In this document: piece by piece, positions 59,217 to 64,000 of the stretch
Numbering within the stretch: the first letter of the stretch is position 1
Layout of the letters: every line of letters begins with the position of its first letter
NCBI GenBank assembly: GCA_014649555.1
Contig: BMTG01000004.1
Span: 434,001 to 498,000, forward strand
DNA length: 64,000 nucleotides
Origin: Streptomyces globisporus
GTDB taxonomy: Bacteria; Actinomycetota; Actinomycetes; Streptomycetales; Streptomycetaceae
Direction of reading: 5' to 3'
The notes under the pieces: generated by a model
Told to the model about the DNA's origin: nothing
What the model saw: only the letters and a program-made list of their open reading frames with translations
The model's database searches: none
Translations under genes and position numbers: made by a program

Positions 59217-60104
59217 ATGTCGCTTCAGGCTGCGCAGAAGCAGAATCAGTCCTCCCCCGCGGGCCCGTCCTCCGACAGCAGCAAAGCGCTGTACGGAGGG
59301 AAGTCCACCCGCCGCATCACCGTCCACGACATCGCCGCCGCCACCGAGCGCGGCGAGAAGTGGCCCATGCTCACCGCCTACGACGCGATGACCGCGTCCG
59401 TCTTCGACGAGGCCGGGATCCCGGTCATGCTCGTCGGGGACTCGATGGGCAACGTCCACCTCGGCTACGAGACCACCGTGCCCGTCACGATGGACGAGAT
59501 CGCCATGCTGTCCGCCGCCGTCGTCCGGGGCACCAAGCGCGCCATGGTCGTCGCCGACCTGCCCTTCGGCTCGTACCAGGAAGGCCCCGTCCAGGCGCTG
59601 CGCAACGCCACCCGGCTGATCAAGGAGTCGGGCGTCGGCGCGGTCAAGCTGGAGGGCGGCGAGCGGTCCCACGAGCAGATCCGGCTGCTGGTCGAGGCCG
59701 GTATCCCGGTCATGGCCCACATCGGCCTGACCCCGCAGTCCGTCAACGCGATGGGCTACCGGGTCCAGGGCCGCGGCGAGGAGGCCGCCCAGCAGCTGCT
59801 GCGGGACGCCAAGGCCGTCCAGGACGCGGGCGCGTTCGCCGTCGTGCTGGAGCTGGTACCCGCCGAGCTGGCCGCCGAGGTCACCCGTACGCTGCACATC
59901 CCGACCGTCGGCATCGGCGCCGGGGCCGGGACCGACGCGCAGGTGCTCGTCTACACGGACATGGTCGGGCTGACCGGCGGCAAGGTGCCGCGCTTCACCA
60001 AGCAGTACGCCGACCTGCGCAAGGTGCTCGGTGACGCGGCGAAGGAGTTCGCCGACGAGGTCGTCGGGGGCACGTTCCCGGCGGCGGAGCACACCTTCCA
60101 CTGA
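59217..60104 (+). CDS. panB: 3-methyl-2-oxobutanoate hydroxymethyltransferase
   Basis: A 295-aa cytosolic enzyme; it adds a hydroxymethyl group from methylene-tetrahydrofolate to ketoisovalerate, making ketopantoate for pantothenate and CoA. Family motifs: ITVHDIAAATERGEKWPMLTAYDAMTA, VMLVGDSMGNVHLGYETTVPVTMDEI, VVADLPFGSY, GAVKLEGGE (Glu/Lys Mg site), AHIGLTPQSVNAMGG-like AMGYRVQGR and TVGIGAGAGTDAQVLVYTDM. ATG 59217 is preferred, as AAGGAG (59202-59207) is correctly spaced; ATG 59196 has none. A strong terminator follows, so it is monocistronic. Confidence 0.96.
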   Translation: MSLQAAQKQNQSSPAGPSSDSSKALYGGKSTRRITVHDIAAATERGEKWPMLTAYDAMTASVFDEAGIPVMLVGDSMGNVHLGYETTVPVTMDEIAMLSAAVVRGTKRAMVVADLPFGSYQEGPVQALRNATRLIKESGVGAVKLEGGERSHEQIRLLVEAGIPVMAHIGLTPQSVNAMGYRVQGRGEEAAQQLLRDAKAVQDAGAFAVVLELVPAELAAEVTRTLHIPTVGIGAGAGTDAQVLVYTDMVGLTGGKVPRFTKQYADLRKVLGDAAKEFADEVVGGTFPAAEHTFH

Positions 60105-60163
60105 TCCACCCGGTCGCCGCCGCTCCTCGACAGCGGCGCCCACCAGCCATTTCCCGCACCACC

Positions 60164-60198
60164 GACAGCCCGCCGACATCCCCCATCGGCGGGCTGTC
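60164..60198 (+). terminator. Terminator of panB
   Basis: GACAGCCCGCCGA (60164-60176) pairs perfectly over 13 bp with TCGGCGGGCTGTC (60186-60198); loop of 9 bases. Located 60 bases after the stop. Confidence 0.85.
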
Positions 60199-60276
60199 GC
60201 GCGTCTGCCGCCCCGCGCCGGTCCGTGTCGGCGGCCTGTCGGTGAGCTGTCGGTGGGTGCTGGTCTGCTGGTGGGC

Positions 60277-61290
60277 ATGGAACGAATCGACAAGAACCCC
60301 AGCAGCGGCCGGAACGCCGTCGAGGTGCGGGGGCTGGTCAAGCACTACGGCGAGACCAAAGCTCTGGACGGCGTGGACCTCGATGTGCGCGAGGGCACCG
60401 TCCTCGGTGTGCTCGGCCCCAACGGCGCCGGAAAGACCACCCTCGTACGCTGCCTGTCCACCCTGATCACCCCCGACGCCGGGCGCGCGGTCGTCGCGGG
60501 CTACGACGTGGTGAAGCAGCCCCGCGAGCTGCGCCGCAGGATCGGCCTGACCGGACAGTACGCCTCGGTCGACGAGAAGCTCTCCGGCTGGGAGAACCTC
60601 TACATGATCGGGCGGCTGCTCGATCTGCCCCGCAAGCAGGCCCGGGCCCGCGCCGACGAGCTGCTGGAGCGGTTCTCGCTCACCGAGGCCGCCAAGCGGG
60701 CGTGCATGGAGTACTCCGGCGGGATGCGCCGCCGGCTCGACCTGGCCGCCTCGATGATCGGCAGCCCTTCCGTGCTGTACCTGGACGAGCCGACGACGGG
60801 GCTCGACCCCCGGACCCGTAACGAGGTCTGGGACGAGGTGCAGCGGATGGTCGCCGAGGGCGCCACCGTCCTGCTGACCACGCAGTACATGGAGGAGGCC
60901 GAGCAGCTCGCCAAGGAGCTGACGGTCATCGACCGCGGGAAGATCATCGCCCGGGGTGGGGTCGACGAGCTGAAGGCCAAGGTCGGCGGCCGCACCCTGC
61001 ACATCCGGCCATCGGACCCGGCGGAGCTGGCCGCGATGGCGCAGGCGATCCGGGAGGCCGGACTCGACGGCGTCGCCGGGGTCCAGGCCGTTGTGGACGA
61101 GGGGCTGCTGTACGTACCGATCCTCAGCGACGAACAGCTGACCGCCGTCATCGGGCTGCTGGGCGTGCGCGGCTTCTCGCTCGCCCATGTCTCCACCGCC
61201 CTGCCCAGCCTCGACGAGGTGTTCCTCGCGATCACCGGCGACAAGGCCTCCCCCCTCTCCGACCAGGCTCCCCAGGAGGTCGCCGCATGA
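60277..61290 (+). CDS. ABC transporter ATPase, DrrA type
   Basis: A 337-aa ATPase. Walker A GPNGAGKTT, Q-loop GLTGQYASVDEKLSG, signature YSGGMRRRLDLAASM, Walker B VLYLDEPTTGLDP and the switch His replaced in context by LLTTQYMEEAEQL (Gln at the usual His position, as in DrrA-type daunorubicin-resistance ATPases). The C-terminal 90 residues are the DrrA-type extension (RTLHIRPSDPAELAAM, AVVDEGLLYVPIL). ATG 60277 or GTG 60271 may start it. It overlaps its permease by ATGA. It probably drives export of a hydrophobic compound. Confidence 0.94.
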   Translation: MERIDKNPSSGRNAVEVRGLVKHYGETKALDGVDLDVREGTVLGVLGPNGAGKTTLVRCLSTLITPDAGRAVVAGYDVVKQPRELRRRIGLTGQYASVDEKLSGWENLYMIGRLLDLPRKQARARADELLERFSLTEAAKRACMEYSGGMRRRLDLAASMIGSPSVLYLDEPTTGLDPRTRNEVWDEVQRMVAEGATVLLTTQYMEEAEQLAKELTVIDRGKIIARGGVDELKAKVGGRTLHIRPSDPAELAAMAQAIREAGLDGVAGVQAVVDEGLLYVPILSDEQLTAVIGLLGVRGFSLAHVSTALPSLDEVFLAITGDKASPLSDQAPQEVAA

Positions 61291-62153
61291 GCACCACCAC
61301 CACTGCACCGACCCCCGCGCCCGCCGGCTCCCCGAGCACCGCACCCGTGAAGGCGGCTGCGGCCGACGAGGGCCGGATCGGTCTGCGGGCCAACCTCCGG
61401 CACATCGGAGCCCTGGCGCGCCGCAACCTGCTCCAGATCAAGAAGGACCCCGAGTCGATGTTCGACGTCCTTCTGACGCCGATCGTCTTCATCCTGCTCT
61501 TCGTGTACGTCTTCGGCGGCTCGGTCGGCGCCAGCCTCGGCGGGAACCGGCAGGAGTACGTGAACTACCTGGTGCCCGGGCTGATGGCGATGCTGGGGCT
61601 GAACATCGCCATGGCCGTCGGGACCGGCGTCAACGACGACTTCCGCAAGGGGGTCATGGACCGGTTCCGGACGATGCCCATCTCCCGGTCATCGGTACTC
61701 ATCGCCAAGATCGTGGTCGAGCTGGGCCGGCTGATGGTCGCCATGCTCATCCTGCTCGCCATGGGGTTCGTCGTCGGCATGGAGCTGCACGGCTCGGTGT
61801 TCGGGCTCCTCGCGGCGGTCGCGCTGTCGGCGGTGTTCGGCGCAGCCATCATGTGGATCTTCATCCTGCTCGGGCTGTCCATGAAGACGGCCCAGGCTGT
61901 TCAAGGGACGGCGATGCTCGTGCTGATGCCCCTGCAGTTCGGTTCCTCGATCTTCGTGCCGACCCAGACCATGCCGGGCTGGCTCCAGGCCTTCACCGAC
62001 TACAACCCGCTCTCCAACCTCGCGGACGCGGCGCGGGCGCTCATGCAGGGCGATCCGGTCGGCGACTCGGTCTGGTGGACGCTGGCCTGGGCCGCCGGGA
62101 TCACGGTGGTGCTGGCGCCGCTGGCGGTGGCCAAGTTCCGTAAGAAGGCCTGA
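61287..62153 (+). CDS. ABC-2 type permease, DrrB type
   Basis: A 288-aa membrane protein with six helices, beginning after a Thr/Pro-rich 30-residue start and the amphipathic ALARRNLLQIKKDPESM. Helices include VLLTPIVFILLFVYVFGGSVG and LMVAMLILLAMGFVVGM; the conserved FRTMPISRSSVLIAKI loop is the contact to the ATPase. It ends close to the convergent NB-ARC gene with only 11 bases between. Together with the preceding ATPase it forms a complete exporter. Confidence 0.94.
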   Translation: MSTTTTAPTPAPAGSPSTAPVKAAAADEGRIGLRANLRHIGALARRNLLQIKKDPESMFDVLLTPIVFILLFVYVFGGSVGASLGGNRQEYVNYLVPGLMAMLGLNIAMAVGTGVNDDFRKGVMDRFRTMPISRSSVLIAKIVVELGRLMVAMLILLAMGFVVGMELHGSVFGLLAAVALSAVFGAAIMWIFILLGLSMKTAQAVQGTAMLVLMPLQFGSSIFVPTQTMPGWLQAFTDYNPLSNLADAARALMQGDPVGDSVWWTLAWAAGITVVLAPLAVAKFRKKA

Positions 62154-62164
62154 GCCGCAGGCTT

Positions 62165-64000
62165 TTACGTGGGCGGAGGCGTCGGCCGGTACGCCTCCGC
62201 CAGGGCGGTGGCCTCGTCGAGGGTGAGGCCGCCGCCCTCCGCGTAAGCCCGCGCGTACGCCGCCTCGTCGAGGTGGGACCGGGCGGCCTCCTCGGCCTCG
62301 GCCAGAGTGCGGCGCTCGATCGTGGTCGGCACGTGGCCGGGAGGCAGCAGCGCCGCCTGGAGGCCCAGGAGTCTGACGGCGTCCGCGTACGCCGCGGGCC
62401 CGGCCGCGCCCGCGGCGGCGAGTCCGGCCAGGGCGCGGGCGATCGCCATCAGATGAGCCGAGGACATCTGCGGGGCGATCATCGCCGACAGCCGTTCCCG
62501 CGAACAGCGGAGCGCCATCAGGGCGTTGCCCAGCGCGGAGGCGTGCCCGCCCTCCAGGTTGTCCAGCCAGGAGAGCACCCCGTAGACGAACCCGTCGAAG
62601 ACGGCGACATCGCCGAACGTGAGGCGCGCGCTGATCACATCCACCTGTTCGCGGGCTTCCGCAACCCGGCCCTGCGCGCCGAGGACGAAGGCCAGATGCA
62701 TCCGGGCGATCGCCACGGATTCGGGGCTCGGAGGCCGGTCCCCTTCGACCACCTCCCGCAGTGCCGTCTCGGCCTCCGGGAGGCGGCCCAGCTCGGCGAG
62801 CGGCCCGGCGTACCGGGCACGCAACAGTGCCACCTGGGAATGGGCGCCGATCTTCCGCGCGTATTCCACGGCGGCGGCGTAGTCGTCCAATGCCTCGGAG
62901 AAGTGGCCGGTCCGCTCATTGGCCTCGCCCCGGGACGCCAGCGCCTCCGCCCTGCCCCAGTCGTCGTCGAGCCGGGTGAAGATCTCCAGGCTCTCGTCGG
63001 CGTCGGCGCGCGCCAGATCCGCGTGGCCGGAGTGACCGGCGAGGACGTTGGCGCGCAGCTGGAGCGCGGCGGCCAGCTCCCACTCGTAGCCGTGGGCACG
63101 GGAGGCTCGGACCGTCTCGTCGAGCGTGTGTCGCGTCCGGTCCATGTCGCCGGTGAGCATGACCGCGTAGATCCAGAACGTCCCGGGCATGCGGCAGGTC
63201 TGCGGCTGCCCGGGCCGGTAGGCGTCGGCGACGATCCGCAGCCGCTTCTGCCCCTCGGTGTCCGACCACTGGGAGATCGCGTCGTCCACGCTGGCCACCT
63301 GGATCAGCGCCGCCCCGCGCCGCGCCTCCGCGAGCTGGTCGGCGTCCCAGGGCGGCGGCCGGTCGATGGCCTGCTCCGGCAGTGACGGGGCCCGCACACC
63401 GGGCGCGGCGAACGGGTCGGGGCCGAGCGAAGCGGCCGCGTCGGTCCAGTGGCGGGCGTCCGAGCGCAGGTCTCGCAGCATCCAGTACCAGGACAGCGAG
63501 AGCACGAGGCACAGCGCCTCGTGCTCGTCCCGGGTGGCGACGGCGTGACGGTGCGCGGTGCGCAGGTTCTCGTACTCGCGCCGGATGACGGCGATGGCCG
63601 CGCGCTGCCCCGACCCGCGCATCGTCGGCCCGGTCGTCCGCGCCAGTTCCCGGAAGTGGACGAGGTGGCGCCGCTCGACGGCGTCCCTCTCGACCGCTTC
63701 CGCCAGCCGTTCGGCGGCGTACTCGCCGACCGTCTCCAGCAGCCGGTAGCGCATCTCCCCTTCGTCGCCGGGCGCGGCGACCACGAGGGACTTGTCGACC
63801 AGGGAGCCGAGCAGGGCGGCCACGTCGAGGCTGTCGACGGCGGGGCCGCCCGGTCCGGCGGGCAACGCGCAGACCTCCTCGGCGGCGGCCAGCGAGCAGC
63901 CTCCGGCGAAGACGGAGAGGCGGCGCAGCACGGCGCGTTCGGCGGCGTCCAGCAGGTCCCAGGACCAGTCGACGACGGCGCGCAGGGTCTGCTGGCGGGG
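62165..64000 (-). CDS. NB-ARC/AfsR-like regulator, C-terminal part (5' end outside window)
   Basis: The frame is open to the window edge at 64000. Visible are the end of the NB-ARC module (QTLRAVVDWSWDLLDAAERAVLRRLSVFAGGCSLAAAEEVC, LLGSLVDKSLVV, YRLLETVGEYAAERL) and about 480 residues of TPR-like helical repeats (EALDDYAAAVEYARKIGAHSQVALLRARY, AIARMHLAFVLGAQGRVAEAREQ). No LuxR HTH closes the C-terminus, so any DNA-binding domain (SARP/BTAD in AfsR-type proteins) must be in the missing N-terminal part. The gene converges on the ABC permease. Confidence 0.88.
   Translation of the reverse strand, partial: PRQQTLRAVVDWSWDLLDAAERAVLRRLSVFAGGCSLAAAEEVCALPAGPGGPAVDSLDVAALLGSLVDKSLVVAAPGDEGEMRYRLLETVGEYAAERLAEAVERDAVERRHLVHFRELARTTGPTMRGSGQRAAIAVIRREYENLRTAHRHAVATRDEHEALCLVLSLSWYWMLRDLRSDARHWTDAAASLGPDPFAAPGVRAPSLPEQAIDRPPPWDADQLAEARRGAALIQVASVDDAISQWSDTEGQKRLRIVADAYRPGQPQTCRMPGTFWIYAVMLTGDMDRTRHTLDETVRASRAHGYEWELAAALQLRANVLAGHSGHADLARADADESLEIFTRLDDDWGRAEALASRGEANERTGHFSEALDDYAAAVEYARKIGAHSQVALLRARYAGPLAELGRLPEAETALREVVEGDRPPSPESVAIARMHLAFVLGAQGRVAEAREQVDVISARLTFGDVAVFDGFVYGVLSWLDNLEGGHASALGNALMALRCSRERLSAMIAPQMSSAHLMAIARALAGLAAAGAAGPAAYADAVRLLGLQAALLPPGHVPTTIERRTLAEAEEAARSHLDEAAYARAYAEGGGLTLDEATALAEAYRPTPPPT

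Overview
The window is chromosomal DNA of a Streptomyces species. The evidence is very high GC with strong third-position G/C bias, frequent GTG and TTG starts, 4-bp GTGA/ATGA gene overlaps, many secreted hydrolases and lipoproteins, and a gene content (glnII, the maltose/amylase cluster, glnE, nadE, glnA2, panB) that I recall as collinear with the glnII-panB part of the S. coelicolor chromosome. No rRNA, tRNA, CRISPR array, transposase or phage integrase was seen.

Layout. 1-2062: the end of a VWA-domain protein, a 23-codon ORF and an ARPP-like protein, joined by GTGA overlaps. 2063-4369: glutamine synthetase II behind a four-element GlnR site, a terminator, a small leader-like ORF and a receiver-less winged-helix regulator. 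4393-9789: an MMPL exporter divergent from a NarL-type two-component system, then a MarR/AhpD-like divergent pair. 9868-16353: a secreted DUF1996 protein, a small lipoprotein, a methyltransferase, a putative diiron enzyme next to a ferredoxin-fused reductase, TetR, and a DUF2470 protein behind a clear iron box. 16410-18590: a stand-alone NB-ARC ATPase.

18738-33715 is one functional block for starch and maltodextrin use. A secreted alpha-amylase/pullulanase with two catalytic domains and a secreted CBM20 alpha-amylase cut polymer outside the cell. MalE-MalF-MalG import maltodextrins, alpha-glucosidase AglA hydrolyses them, and two closely related LacI-family repressors (divergent MalR, and a second copy coupled to aglA) are likely to act at the CTTGC/GCAAG palindromes upstream of malE and the amylase.

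33774-41969: a PAP2-family membrane protein, GlnE, a flavin split-barrel protein, a PrmC-like methyltransferase preceded by a tiny ORF with an ideal ribosome-binding site, and an MFS/TetR divergent pair with palindromic operators. 41992-45864 is an accessory patch: a frameshifted GntR regulator, a coupled cassette of small Cys-containing proteins including a 16-codon TTA-containing ORF, a MerR regulator and an HNH nuclease with a PUA/EVE-like front end (possible modification-dependent restriction). 45980-51867: glnA2, then DUF3105-DUF305, a CBS protein, and a DUF6153-multicopper oxidase pair behind a CsoR-type copper operator. 51903-64000: nadE, a repeat cluster, MFS exporter, membrane-anchored EEP enzyme, an MFS/TetR pair with a perfect 19-bp palindrome, panB, a DrrAB-type ABC transporter, and the C-terminal part of a second NB-ARC regulator that runs off the window.

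Coordinates were read by hand. Start codons were chosen from Shine-Dalgarno spacing, overlaps and family knowledge. Family names rest on motif recognition, not on database searches.
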